Source: Chersky-299 sp963749535 (lineage in GTDB: Bacteria > Actinomycetota > Thermoleophilia > RBG-16-64-13). Taken from it: a stretch of DNA of 64,000 nucleotides. A program made the position numbers and the translations under genes. The stretch spans positions 62,001-126,000 of the forward strand of contig CAVVNF010000014.1 in the NCBI GenBank assembly GCA_963749535.1, read 5' to 3'. A model generated the notes under the pieces. The model saw nothing but the letters and a program-made list of their open reading frames with translations, did no database searches and had not been told where the DNA came from. Shown here one piece after another: positions 35,142 to 44,573 of this stretch (the stretch's first letter is position 1; each line of letters begins with the position of its first letter).

Positions 35142-35169
35142 AGCCTAACCACTTGGCTATCAAGATCAA
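35142..35169 (-). promoter_or_regulatory. Promoter of tatC
   Basis: On the minus strand, TTGATC (35169–35164) and TAGGCT (35147–35142) are 16 bases apart. The start codon is eight bases past the -10 element, giving a very short leader with GTAGG before the ATG. Confidence 0.4.
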
Positions 35170-35517
35170 TCACAACCCAGCCTCTCCACCAGCTCATCCA
35201 GAGGCGCGTGGCCCCGCAGCTCAGGCGGCGCCCGCCGCACGAGACAGTATAACTCACACCTCGCGCTGCAACACCCCTGCCGTCTCGCGCTGCAACGCCC
35301 GACGCTGCCCGCGGGTCAGCTGAACGTCGAACGTCCTGCTCCGACATCGTCGGGTAGAGCGAGGCCGAGTGGGACGGATACCCCAGAACGGCGATGGAGC
35401 ACTGTGGAAAACAGTTTGTAAGCCCTTGGGCGATTTGTTATCGTCGCCGTGGCTTCTTCAGATGCAGTTTTCCAGCGCGAATTCCTTTGGCGCGCCCTTT
35501 GCCGGCGAGGTGCACAC
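35170..35517 (+). other. Intergenic region upstream of the nuo operon
   Basis: About 350 bases with no convincing gene. It must contain the nuo promoter; TTGT-rich sequence near 35414–35440 is the most AT-rich stretch, but no pair of hexamers is clear enough to name. Confidence 0.4.
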
Positions 35518-35886
35518 GTGGTTAATCCGACCATCGACTTGGTCATTCAGTTCGCGATAATGTTCGCCATCGGTACGGCGATGGCCGTCGCGTTCGTCAC
35601 GATCTCGCATTTCCTGTCTCCAACCAGCAAGAACCCCAACAAGGGCGTCGCGTACGAGTGCGGCGTTGAACCCACGTCTGACGCCCGGGCGCCCTTCAAC
35701 GTCCACTACTATCTGGTGGCCGTCCTCTTCGTGCTGTTCGACCTCGAAGCGGTGTTCCTCTACCCGTGGGCCATCAACCTCCGGAGTCTGGGCACGGTCG
35801 CTCTGGTCGACATGTTCGTGTTTATCGCCATCCTTCTGGTGGGTTACTTCTACGCCTGGAAGAAAGGCGCGCTCGAATGGGAATGA
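35518..35886 (+). CDS. nuoA: NADH-quinone oxidoreductase subunit A
   Basis: A 122-residue membrane subunit of complex I. From GTG 35518 (GCGAGG upstream) it reads VVNPTIDLVIQFAIMFAIGTAMAVAFVTISHFL, then KNPNKGVAYECGVEPTSDARAPFNVHYYLVAVLFVLFDLEAVFLYPWA. The loop CGVEP…ARAPFNVHYYLVA and FDLEAVFLYPWA are strongly conserved in NuoA, including the cysteine of the quinone-site loop. The upstream in-frame extension of 23 residues is not family-like. The stop overlaps nuoB. First gene of the eleven-gene operon. Confidence 0.95.
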   Translation: MVNPTIDLVIQFAIMFAIGTAMAVAFVTISHFLSPTSKNPNKGVAYECGVEPTSDARAPFNVHYYLVAVLFVLFDLEAVFLYPWAINLRSLGTVALVDMFVFIAILLVGYFYAWKKGALEWE

Positions 35887-36524
35887 CCGGCAGTCCCGGG
35901 GACAAGGCCGGGGCGTCGGGGGGCACCGACCGGAGGGCCGCGCTCAACCGTCTATTGCGCAGACCCATCGCCGAGGAAGTCCAGGAGGCAGCCGGCGAGC
36001 AGCCCATGGGCGGTCCCGTCAGGTGGCCCGGCGGCTTCGCGATGCCGGTGCAGATCGAGCGCATCCTCGGCTTCGGCCGCAGCTTCTCTTTCTGGCCCCT
36101 GCTGTTCGGCCTCTCGTGTTGCGCCATCGAGATGATGGCGCTGGGTGGCGACCGCTTCGACATGTCGCGATTCGGCATGGAGGCCATGCGGGCATCGCCG
36201 CGCCAGGCCGACGGCATGATCGTCGCCGGCTGGTGCAGCATCAACATGGCGCCCCGCGTGGTGCGGCTTTATGAGCAGATCCCCGATCCCAAATGGGTGC
36301 TCGCCATGGGCTCGTGCGCCATCTCCGGCAATATCTGGGACACCTACAACATCGTGCAGGGTGTCGATAGCCTGCTGCCGGTGGACGTCTACGTGCCCGG
36401 TTGCCCTCCGCGGCCGGAGGCACTCTGGCAGGGTCTCGAGATGATCCGGGTGCGCATCAAGCAGTCCCGGCACGCGTACGACGGTCTGCGGCGCATCCCC
36501 GCCCGGGAAGCGATCGAGGGCTGA
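35877..36524 (+). CDS. nuoB: NADH-quinone oxidoreductase subunit B
   Basis: A 215-residue peripheral subunit carrying cluster N2. The ATG at 35877 or 35883 overlaps the nuoA stop. Ligands are visible in LFGLSCCAIEMMALGGDRFDMSRFG (Cys81, Cys82), LAMGSCAISGNIWD (Cys147) and VYVPGCPPRPEALW (Cys176). The family's invariant GMIVAGWCSINMAPRVVRLYEQIPDPKWV is present. An N-terminal extension of about 45 residues, rich in Gly and Arg, is longer than in E. coli. Confidence 0.95.
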   Translation: MGMTGSPGDKAGASGGTDRRAALNRLLRRPIAEEVQEAAGEQPMGGPVRWPGGFAMPVQIERILGFGRSFSFWPLLFGLSCCAIEMMALGGDRFDMSRFGMEAMRASPRQADGMIVAGWCSINMAPRVVRLYEQIPDPKWVLAMGSCAISGNIWDTYNIVQGVDSLLPVDVYVPGCPPRPEALWQGLEMIRVRIKQSRHAYDGLRRIPAREAIEG

Positions 36525-36529
36525 GCCCG

Positions 36530-37052
36530 ATGCCGGTGAGCGACAGCTTGAGTCCGAAGCTTCTTACCCTCGCCTCCGAGCTTTCGGCCCGCGTGGGCCC
36601 CAAGCTGACGGACGAGTCCCATTTTCGCGGTGAACTGACCTACCGGGTGGCGGCGGAGGACTGGGCCGGCGTGCTTGACAGTCTGCAAGAACACACCCGA
36701 ACTGGCGTTCGACCAGCTCGATTCCTTGGTCGGCGACCATCTGCCCGAGCGGGCCGCGGCACCGTTCGAGGTGACCGCTCATTTGGTGTCTCACACTAAG
36801 GGTTGGCGGCTGCGCATCAAGACGAGTCTGGCGGAAGGTCAGCCACTGGCCACGGTCACGCACCTGTGGCCGTCGGCCGGCTTTGACGAACGCGAGACCT
36901 GGGAGATGTACGGCATCGTCTTCACCGGGCACCCCGACCTCCGCCGCCTGCTGACCGTCCCCGACTTCGAGGGCTTCCCCCAGCGGAAGGACTTTCCGCT
37001 GCGGGGCACCGTCGGTGGCCGTATCCGCACCGACCTCCGTGGGAAGATCTAG
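36530..37052 (+). CDS. nuoC: NADH-quinone oxidoreductase subunit C (frameshifted)
   Basis: About 173 residues. ATG 36530 lies five bases after the nuoB stop and encodes MPVSDSLSPKLLTLASELSA up to LDSLQEH. An extra A near 36690 (CAC-A-CCC) moves the frame, after which it reads PELAFDQLDSLVGDHL and VTHLWPSAGFDERETWEMYGIVFTGHPDLRRLL, ending RTDLRGKI. The block DERETWEMYGIVFTGHPDLRRLLTVPDFEGFPQRKDFPL is the signature of the 30-kDa subunit. It is separate from nuoD, unlike the NuoCD fusion of E. coli. Confidence 0.9.
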
Positions 37053-37134
37053 GCTCGGCCGATGAGAGACTGGCTCAGCAACGCCACCGAAAAGATCGAG
37101 CGCCAGCTCAACATGCGGCCCGCGGACGAGGCCG

Positions 37135-38463
37135 ATGATTCGGCTGGCGGCGCACGGACTTGTCAGTGAGTTCGATCACGGCGCGGACTCCGGTGGCGCT
37201 CACGGTGAGCCGGCCGCCGGGACGGCGCCGGCCGGTCGCCCGACTCCGGAAGAGCTCAGAGAGCGGAAGGCGCGCAGCCGGCAGCGGGTGGAGAACGCAG
37301 GCGAGACCATGTCCATCAGCATGGGCCCGCAGCACCCTTCGATGCACGGCGTCTACCGCGCGGAGCTCGAGTTGGACGGCGAGGTCATCGTGTCCGCGCG
37401 CCCCGAGATCGGCAACCTCCACCGGGGAGTCGAGAAGCTCGCCGAGCACCTCACGTACCACCAGATCATCCCGGTCACCGACCGGCTCGACTACCTGTCC
37501 GGCTTCGCTATGAACCACGGGTATTGCGAAGCCGTGGAGAAGCTCATGGGACTCGAGGTGCCACCGCGAGCCCGATACATCCGCACCCTCGCCAGCGAGA
37601 TGTGTCGCGTGGCCAACCATATCCTCTGGCTTGGCGTCCACATCATGGACCTGGGCACGCAGACCTTCTTCTGCATCTGCTTCCGCGACCGCGAGTACGT
37701 TCTCGATCTTTTCGAAATGCTCACGGGCGCGCGTCTCACCCACAGTTTCGCCCGCATCGGCGGGGTGGCCAAAGATCTGCCCGACGACTTCGACCACCGC
37801 TGCCGCGAAGTCATCGACTTCCTCCCCAAGCGCGTGGCCGAGTACGAACGCATCGTCAAGAACAACCGCATCTATTACAAACGCGCAAAAGGCGTTGGGA
37901 TCTTTACGTCTGACGATTGCTTTGCCTGGCGGGTGACGGGCCCCACTCTCCGGTCAGCGGGGGTCGCTCGCGACCTGCGCAGGGACGAGCCGTACGCCGC
38001 CTATCCCGAGGTGGACTTCGAGGTGGCGGTGGAGTACAACGCGGACGTGTACGACCGGTTCCTGGTGCGGATGAAAGAGATACGGGAGTCGTGCAAGATC
38101 ATCCGCCAATGCCTCGACAACATCCCCGATGGCCCCTTCGTAGCCAAAGACGCGATGCGTACGCTTCCTCTCAAAAAGGACGTCATGCGCGATTCCGCTG
38201 CCATGATCCAAGATTTTGAGCAGGTGTTCCGGGGTCCGCGCGTGCCCAAAGGTGAGGTCTACGTGGCGACCGAGGCCCCGAAAGGCGAGATGGGCGTCTA
38301 TATCCGCTCGGACGGCGGGCCCAAGCCGCAACGCGTGCACTTCGCCACTCCCAGCTTCTATCACGCGCAGGCGGTGCCGCCGCTGGTCGAGGGTGAGATG
38401 ATCTCCGACCTGGTGGCCATCTTCGCGAGCATCGACGTCGTCCTCGGAGACACGGACCGATGA
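37135..38463 (+). CDS. nuoD: NADH-quinone oxidoreductase subunit D
   Basis: The 49-kDa quinone-site subunit, about 440 residues. Core: MSISMGPQHPSMHGVYRAELELDGEVIVSARPEIGNLHRGVEKLAEHLTYHQIIP, then MNHGYCEAVEKLMGLEVPPRARYIRTLASEMCRVANHILWLGVHIMDLG and HFATPSFYHAQAVPPLVEGEMISDLVAIFASIDVVLGDTDR. The start is uncertain. An ATG at 37062, ten bases after the nuoC stop, reads MRDWLSNATEKIERQLNMRP but closes after 35 codons, so a further indel near 37135–37170 probably joins it to this frame. An internal ATG at 37310 is also possible. The stop overlaps nuoH (ATGA). Confidence 0.95.
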   Translation: MIRLAAHGLVSEFDHGADSGGAHGEPAAGTAPAGRPTPEELRERKARSRQRVENAGETMSISMGPQHPSMHGVYRAELELDGEVIVSARPEIGNLHRGVEKLAEHLTYHQIIPVTDRLDYLSGFAMNHGYCEAVEKLMGLEVPPRARYIRTLASEMCRVANHILWLGVHIMDLGTQTFFCICFRDREYVLDLFEMLTGARLTHSFARIGGVAKDLPDDFDHRCREVIDFLPKRVAEYERIVKNNRIYYKRAKGVGIFTSDDCFAWRVTGPTLRSAGVARDLRRDEPYAAYPEVDFEVAVEYNADVYDRFLVRMKEIRESCKIIRQCLDNIPDGPFVAKDAMRTLPLKKDVMRDSAAMIQDFEQVFRGPRVPKGEVYVATEAPKGEMGVYIRSDGGPKPQRVHFATPSFYHAQAVPPLVEGEMISDLVAIFASIDVVLGDTDR

Positions 38464-39485
38464 GCGACCCGATAGCGCAGCTCATATTCCTCATCATCAA
38501 GGCGATCCTCATGCCGGTGCTGATCGTCATGATGGTGGCGTTCATCATCTTCTTCGAGCGCAAGTTCGCGGGGTTCTTCCAGGGACGCGTGGGGCCGACC
38601 TACCTGGGCCCTTGGGGTTCGTTCCAGTCCTTCGGCGACATCTTCAAGCTGCTCTCCAAAGAGGATCTGATCCCGCTGAAGGCGGACAAACCGGTGTTCC
38701 GCGTGGCCCCGTACATCATCTTCATCCCTGCCTTCCTCGTGATGGCCCTACTGCCGTTCGGGCCGGTCGGGGGGCCGCCCAACCTCTTCGGCCACCGCTT
38801 CGACTACGTGATCGCCAACTTCGACGCCGGATTGGTGTTGTTCCTGGCCCTGGGGGCGATCTCTGTCTACGGGGTGGTCCTCGCCGGATGGTCGTCCAAC
38901 AGCAAGTACTCGCTGCTGGGCGGACTGCGGGCCGGCGCCCAGATGATCTCCTACGAGCTGGCCATGGGCTTCTCGCTGGTGGGCGTCGTTCTCATGGCCC
39001 ATTCCCTGAACTTCGTGGACGTGGTCAACCGGCAGTCGGGCAACTTCTGGCACTGGTTCTTCATCCCCCAGGTGGTGGGAGGCATTATCTTCTTCATCGC
39101 CACCCTGGCCGAGCTCAACCGGACGCCCTTCGACCTGGCGGAGGCCGAGCAGGAGCTGGTGGCCGGTTACCTCACCGAGTACTCCGGGATGCGGTGGGGC
39201 ATCTTCCTGTTCGCCGAGTACGTGAACCTGGTGGTTATCTCCGGCGTGGTCTCCACGCTGTATTTCGGGGGATGGCACGCACCCCTCACCGTGCTCGACT
39301 TCATCCCCGGACCTATCTGGCTGTTCCTCAAGATCGTGGTCATGGTCTTCATCTACATCTGGGTGCGGTGGACCATCTTCCGCTACCGGTACAACCAACT
39401 GATGTCCACCGGGTGGAAAGTGCTCCTGCCTCTCTCCATCGCCAACCTCGTGGTCACGGCCATCGTCGTGAACCTGGTGAAGTGA
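38460..39485 (+). CDS. nuoH: NADH-quinone oxidoreductase subunit H
   Basis: A 341-residue, eight-helix subunit that forms the quinone chamber with NuoB and NuoD. Diagnostic segments are FFERKFAGFFQGRVGPTYLGPWGSFQSFGDIFKLLSKEDLIP, GLRAGAQMISYELAMGFSLVGVVLM, AELNRTPFDLAEAEQELVAGYLTEYSGMRWGIFLFAEYVNL and RWTIFRYRYNQLMSTGWKVLLPLSI. The Glu-rich loop matches the conserved cytoplasmic region. ATG overlaps the nuoD stop. Intact. Confidence 0.97.
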   Translation: MSDPIAQLIFLIIKAILMPVLIVMMVAFIIFFERKFAGFFQGRVGPTYLGPWGSFQSFGDIFKLLSKEDLIPLKADKPVFRVAPYIIFIPAFLVMALLPFGPVGGPPNLFGHRFDYVIANFDAGLVLFLALGAISVYGVVLAGWSSNSKYSLLGGLRAGAQMISYELAMGFSLVGVVLMAHSLNFVDVVNRQSGNFWHWFFIPQVVGGIIFFIATLAELNRTPFDLAEAEQELVAGYLTEYSGMRWGIFLFAEYVNLVVISGVVSTLYFGGWHAPLTVLDFIPGPIWLFLKIVVMVFIYIWVRWTIFRYRYNQLMSTGWKVLLPLSIANLVVTAIVVNLVK

Positions 39486-39544
39486 CATGCGCGGCGAGAG
39501 GGCATGGCGGCCAGCGTTGCGGCGGCGCAGGGACGTGAAGTGAC

Positions 39545-40168
39545 ATGGGCCTGAAAGACGTCGTCAAGAAAGCGGCTTTCGTCGACATCCTGCGCGGGAT
39601 GTCCGTCACCGGCACCTATTTCGTGGTGAACAAAGTGACGGTGGAGTATCCGAAAGAGAAGCTGCAGACATATCCTCGCTTCCGCGGCGCCCACGCTCTC
39701 CTCAGCCACCCGGAGACCGGCGAGACGAAGTGCGTGGCCTGCATGCTGTGCGCCACTATCTGCCCGTCCCAGTGCATCGCAATCGAGGGCGAAACCGTCA
39801 CCGACGGGCGCAGCCGTCCGAAGACATTCGAACTGGATCTGGCGCGCTGCATCTTCTGCGGGTTCTGCGAGGAGGTCTGCCCGGTGGCGGCCATCGTCAT
39901 GACCAAACAGTACGAGCTGTCCACGTTCGACAAGAGCGACTTCCTGCTCACAAAAGAAAAGCTGACGGCGAACGCGGTATACGTCCACAAAGAGGTGCTT
40001 GCCCACGCGGCGCCGATCGCCGTCGCGGGGACCCCCGGAGCGGCCGCCGACACCCTGGGGCCTGCCGCCGGGACTGCGGACACACCCGAGACGGATGCGC
40101 TCGCCGAGACTCCGCGCGTCGTCGCCGGCGCCGCCAGAGCGGTCGACGACCAGGACGAGGAGAGCTGA
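39545..40168 (+). CDS. nuoI: NADH-quinone oxidoreductase subunit I
   Basis: A 207-residue ferredoxin-like subunit with two 4Fe–4S clusters: CVACMLCATICP (Cys63, 66, 69, 73) and CIFCGFCEEVCP (Cys102, 105, 108, 112). The N-terminal VTGTYFVVNKVTVEYPKEK packs against the membrane arm. Beyond residue 150 the chain continues into an Ala/Asp/Glu-rich acidic tail (GAAADTLGPAAGTADTPETDA…) that is longer than usual. A 13-base direct repeat, GTGAAGTGACATG, spans the nuoH stop and again the nuoI start, so the 59 bases between look like a small duplication. Confidence 0.95.
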   Translation: MGLKDVVKKAAFVDILRGMSVTGTYFVVNKVTVEYPKEKLQTYPRFRGAHALLSHPETGETKCVACMLCATICPSQCIAIEGETVTDGRSRPKTFELDLARCIFCGFCEEVCPVAAIVMTKQYELSTFDKSDFLLTKEKLTANAVYVHKEVLAHAAPIAVAGTPGAAADTLGPAAGTADTPETDALAETPRVVAGAARAVDDQDEES

Positions 40169-40173
40169 CCGCG

Positions 40174-40761
40174 ATGGTCGAGAAGATCCTCTTCATCATC
40201 TTCGGCTTCTTCGCCGTGGTCGGCGCGCTCGGCGCCATCTCGCGCAAGAACGTCGTGCATGCCCTGCTGATGCTGGTTTTCACCTTCCTCAACGTGGCCG
40301 CGATCTTCTTCCTCACCCAGGCCTATTTCCTGGCCGTGGTGCAGGTGCTGGTGTATGCGGGCGCCATCATGGTGCTGTTCGTGTTCGTCATCATGTTCCT
40401 CAACCTGCGCACGTTCGAAGAGGAGGAGCAGGTGCACCGTCGCCAACGCTGGGTGGCGATACTGCTTTCGGTGCTCGTGCTCGCGGAGTTCGTCGTGGTG
40501 CTCACGGGCATCACGTTCACCTCGGCGAGGGGCGGCTTCAGCCCAGCTGCTATCCAGGCCGCGGGCGGCAATTCGCACGTCCTGGGGCAAACGCTCTTTA
40601 ACTCCTTCCTGTTGCCTTTTGAGGTGTCGTCGATCGTGCTGCTGGTGGCCATGGTGGGCGCGATCATCCTGGTGAAGAAGGAAAGGGCCGCAAACGTGTC
40701 TACCGACGCTTGGGAACCCGGCGAGGAGCCCACGCCCGAGCTTACCGAGGAGGAGGTATAG
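40174..40761 (+). CDS. nuoJ: NADH-quinone oxidoreductase subunit J
   Basis: A 195-residue, five-helix subunit. It begins MVEKILFIIFGFFAVVGALGAISRKNVVHALLMLVFTFLNVAAIFFLTQAYFLAVVQVLVYAGAIMVLFVFVIMFLNL, with the conserved YAGAIMVLFVFVIM helix that carries the family's pi-bulge. FEVSSIVLLVAMVGAIILVKK forms the last helix, and a short acidic tail follows. ATG 40174 is five bases after the nuoI stop. Confidence 0.95.
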   Translation: MVEKILFIIFGFFAVVGALGAISRKNVVHALLMLVFTFLNVAAIFFLTQAYFLAVVQVLVYAGAIMVLFVFVIMFLNLRTFEEEEQVHRRQRWVAILLSVLVLAEFVVVLTGITFTSARGGFSPAAIQAAGGNSHVLGQTLFNSFLLPFEVSSIVLLVAMVGAIILVKKERAANVSTDAWEPGEEPTPELTEEEV

Positions 40762-40763
40762 CC

Positions 40764-41069
40764 ATGCCGATCCCCATCGACTACTACCTCGTGCTCTCGG
40801 CCGCACTTTTCATCATCGGCACCGCCGGCGTGCTCTTGCGCCGCAACCTGTTCATCGTCCTTTTCTCGATCGAGCTCATGATGAATGCGGTGAACATCAA
40901 CCTGGTTGGTTTCAGTCGCTTCCACGAGAACATGACCGGCCAGAATTTCGTACTGTTCACCATGACCATCGCCGCGGCTGAGGCTGCCATAGGCCTCGCT
41001 ATCGCCACCGCCCTGTTCCGCAACCGCCGGACCCTCATGGTCGACCTGTTCGACGTGATGAAGGGCTAG
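40764..41069 (+). CDS. nuoK: NADH-quinone oxidoreductase subunit K
   Basis: A 101-residue, three-helix subunit: YYLVLSAALFIIGTAGVLLRRNLFIVLFSIELMMNAVNINLVGF, then FVLFTMTIAAAEAAIGLAIATALFRNRRTLMVDLFDVMKG. The two membrane glutamates essential for proton transfer are present, in SIELMMNA and AAAEAAIG. ATG 40764 follows GAGGAGGTATAGCC, whose GGAGG overlaps the end of nuoJ. Confidence 0.97.
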   Translation: MPIPIDYYLVLSAALFIIGTAGVLLRRNLFIVLFSIELMMNAVNINLVGFSRFHENMTGQNFVLFTMTIAAAEAAIGLAIATALFRNRRTLMVDLFDVMKG

Positions 41070-41078
41070 GTACCTCAG

Positions 41079-42993
41079 GTGCAACATTACGTCTGGCTCA
41101 TACCGGCACTGCCTTTCGCGGCGTTCGTCTTGACGCTCGTGCTGGGCAAGTGGTGGATCAAGGAGTCGGCACACTGGCTGCCCATCCTGGCCATGCTCGG
41201 CTCGTTCGGGCTTTCCATCGCGGCCTTCATCCAGGTTCGTGGCGCCCAGCAGCCGTTCGTCCTGGAGCTTTGGCGCTGGATGAGCGTCGGCAAGTTCCAA
41301 GTGCCTTTTGCCTTCCAGGTGGACCAGTTGACAGCCGTCATGCTGTTGGTGGTGACCGGGGTCGGCCTGCTGATCTTCATCTACTCGAAGGGCTACATGC
41401 GCGGCGACCCCGGCTACTACCGGTTCTTCGCCTACATGAGCTTGTTCGCTTTCAGCATGCTGATGCTGGTGATGGCCGCCAACTACCTACTCTTGTACTT
41501 CGGCTGGGAGGCCGTGGGGCTGTGCTCGTACTACCTCATCGGCTTCTTCTACCAGAAGCCGGAGGCGGCCGCGGCCGGGAAGAAGGCCTTCATCACCAAC
41601 CGGGTGGGCGACTTCGGCTTCGGCCTGGGCGTGATGCTCATCTTTGTCACCTTCGGCACGCTCAACTACACGGGGGTCTTCTCGCAGATCGGCGCGGGGG
41701 GCGTCTCGCACAACGCCCTGCTCGGCATCTCGCTGCTGCTCTTCATGGGGGCGATGGGCAAGTCGGCGCAGTTCCCGCTGCACGTCTGGCTGCCCGACGC
41801 CATGGAGGGTCCGACTCCGGTCTCCGCGTTGATCCACGCCGCCACCATGGTCACCGCCGGGGTGTATCTGGTGGCGCGGAGCTCGCCTATCTTCGCCAGC
41901 GCCCCGTCCGCGATGCTCGTGGTGGGTGGCATCGGTACCTTCACGGCGATATTCGCCGCCATAATCGGTATCGCGCAGCAGGACATCAAGAAAGTACTCG
42001 CCTACTCGACCATCTCGCAGCTGGGATACATGTTCATGGCCCTGGGCGTGGGTGCGTGGTCAGCAGCCATCTTCCATCTGGTGACGCACGCCTTCTTCAA
42101 GGCCCTCCTCTTCCTCGGGGCCGGCTCGGTGATCCATTCCATGGACGGCGAGCAGGACATGCGCTGCATGGGTGGCTTGGCCCGCCGCATCCCCGTGACC
42201 TGGATCACCTTCATCGTCGGTGGTCTGGCCCTCTCCGGCATCTTCCCGTTCGCCGGCTTCTGGTCCAAGGACGAGATCCTCGGCAGGGACTTCCACGCCG
42301 GCATCTACGTCATCTGGGCGGTCGGGCTCATCGCGGCTTTCATCACCGCTTTCTACACCTTCCGCATGATCTTCGTGACCTTCTGGGGCGAAGGAGACGC
42401 GCTCGGACGAGACTACGTGCAAGCGCATCCACGAGAGTCCCAAGTCGATGCTCGGACCTCTGGTCCTGCTGGCCATCGCGTCGACCCTTGGCGGTTTTCT
42501 CGGGCTCCCCGGCAGCTTCGGCGTTATCCAGAGGTTCCTCGCGCCGGTGTTCGCCCAGGCGAACGGCATCCTGGGGATAGGGGAGCAGACCGTGCACCCG
42601 ATCGACCTCATCCTCATGTTCATCTCGCTGGTCGTGGCCCTCATGGGCATGGGGCTGGCATGGCTCATCTACGTGAAGCGGAGCAAGGACCTTCCTCTGT
42701 TCTTCGGTGCGCTCTTCGGGCCGGTGTATCGAGTGGTGTACAACAAGTTCTACGTGGACGAGTTCTACGCGGCCACGGTGGTTCGCCTGACCGTGGATGG
42801 CTCGCGCTGGGTGTGGAGGCATTTCGATGAAACGGTCATCGACGGTGCGGTCAACGGGGTAGGCACGCTCTGGCAGCGAGTGGGGCGCGAGGCGCGGCCC
42901 CTCCAAACCGGGCGGGTGCAGAACTACCTGCTCAGCATGTTCATCGGCTTGTTCGTGATAGTGACGGTAGTCGTCTTCGCCCTCGGGCGTTGA
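41079..42993 (+). CDS. nuoL: NADH-quinone oxidoreductase subunit L (frameshifted)
   Basis: About 637 residues, an antiporter-like proton-pumping subunit. GTG 41079 starts VQHYVWLIPALPFAAFVLTLVLG. Conserved blocks are FFAYMSLFAFSMLMLVMAANYLLLYFGWEAVGLCSYYLIGF (with the key Glu), MGKSAQFPLHVWLPDAMEGPTPVSALIHAATMVTAGVYL and QQDIKKVLAYSTISQLGYMFMALG. An extra C near 42419 (GTG-C-AAG) breaks the frame. The corrected protein continues KRIHESPKSMLGPLVLLAIASTLGG and ends with the lateral helix region up to FVIVTVVVFALGR. Start to stop length is normal for NuoL. Confidence 0.93.
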
Positions 42994-43011
42994 CAAGGAC
43001 GGAGTGAGATC

Positions 43012-44572
43012 TTGGACTTCGGGTTCGCACAGCAGCTAGGTTTCAGAGGACTCACATTCCTCACCTTCCTGCCCATCGCGGGTGCCCTCGTCATGCTGCT
43101 GTTCATGCGCAAGCGGCCCAACGCCTACAAGGCCACGGCCCTGGTCACGACCGCCCTCACCTTGGCGTTGTCGATCTACCTGGCGACGCAATTCAAGACC
43201 GGCACCGCTGCCTTCCAGTTCCAGGAGGATCAAAGTTGGATCGGCAGCCTGGGCATCCACTATCACGTGGGCGTGGACGGCATCTCGATGCTCCTGGTGC
43301 TCCTCACCACGCTCCTCTCCATGGTCGCCATCTTGGGCACCTGGAACTCCATCAAAGACCGGGGGCTTGCGTTCTTCATCAGTTTGCTGGTGCTCGAGGC
43401 GGCCATGATCGGCGTGTTCGTCTCGATGGACTTGTTCTTGTTCTACATGTTCTGGGAGATCCAGATGATCCCGATGTACTTCATCATCGGGCTGTGGGGC
43501 GGCACCCGGCGCATCTATGCCGCCATCAAGTTCTTCCTGTACACATTCGTGGGCTCGGTGCTCATGCTGGTGGCCATCCTGACCATCGTCTGGTGGAACA
43601 GCCGCCACACCGGCGTGCTCACCTTCGACATCCTCACGCTGCATGAAGGCCGGATTCCCGCCCTCGGTGGCCGGCTGGGCGTTCGCTGCGTTCTTCATCG
43701 CCTTCGCCATCAAGGTGCCGATGTTCCCCGTGCACACCTGGCTGCCGGACGCGCACACCGAGGCGCCCACCGCGGGCTCGGTAATCCTGGCCGGCGTGCT
43801 TCTAAAGATGGGCGTCTACGGGATGATCCGCTTCAACATCGGCCTCTTCCCGCAGATCGCCGTGCGCGCAGTGCCGGTGGTACTTGTGCTGTCGGTGATA
43901 GCGATCGTCTACGGCGCAGCTATGTCCCTGATTCAGCCGGACATGAAGCGGCTGGTGGCCTACTCGTCGGTGAGCCACATGGGCTTTATCACCGCCGGGC
44001 TGTTCGTGTTCAACCTCCAGGGGGTGGAGGGCTCGATGCTGCAGATGGTCAGCCACGGCATCCTCACCGGCGCCCTGTTCATGATGGTCGGCTTCTTCTA
44101 CGACCGCACCCACACCCGTCTCATCAAGGACTACGGCGGGATGGCTCGGCCTATGCCGGTGGCGGCGGCGTTCTTCAGCCTGTTCGTCGTCGGCAGCCTG
44201 GGGCTGCCCGGGCTGAGCGGTTTCCCGGGAGAGTTCCTTATCCTGGTGGGCACGTTCCAGTACGCCAAGGTCTTCGCCGTGATCGCGTCGATCGGGATCA
44301 TCATCGGCGCGGCATACCTGCTGTGGATGTACCAGCGCACGATGTTCCAGCAAAGCAACCAGAAGTGGCTGTCACTCAAAGACCTCAGCGCGCGCGAGGT
44401 GCTGACCCTGGTGCCGCTCGTGGGCATGGCCGTGTGGATCGGCATCTACCCCCACACGTTCCTGAACATGATCCAGGCGCCCGCACAGAACATCCTCAGC
44501 CAGGTGCAGCCGTACATGGCGCAGCACGGCGGCCTGATTCACCTAGCCGGCATCTTCTTCGGGGGGCACTAG
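43012..44572 (+). CDS. nuoM: NADH-quinone oxidoreductase subunit M (frameshifted)
   Basis: About 520 residues, the second antiporter-like subunit. A TTG at 43012 after GGACGGAGTGA gives LDFGFAQQLGFRGLTFLTFLPIAGALVMLLFM. Conserved parts include YHVGVDGISMLLVLLTTLLSMVAIL and MDLFLFYMFWEIQMIPMYFIIGLWGGTRRIYAAIKFFLYTFVGS, with the essential Glu in FWEIQMIP. Between 43645 and 43670 the frame changes; it resumes AFFIAFAIKVPMFPVHTWLPDAHTEAPTAGSVILAGVLLKMGVYG and ends HGGLIHLAGIFFGGH. The stop and the nuoN ATG are one base apart. Confidence 0.93.
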
Positions 44573-44573
44573 C

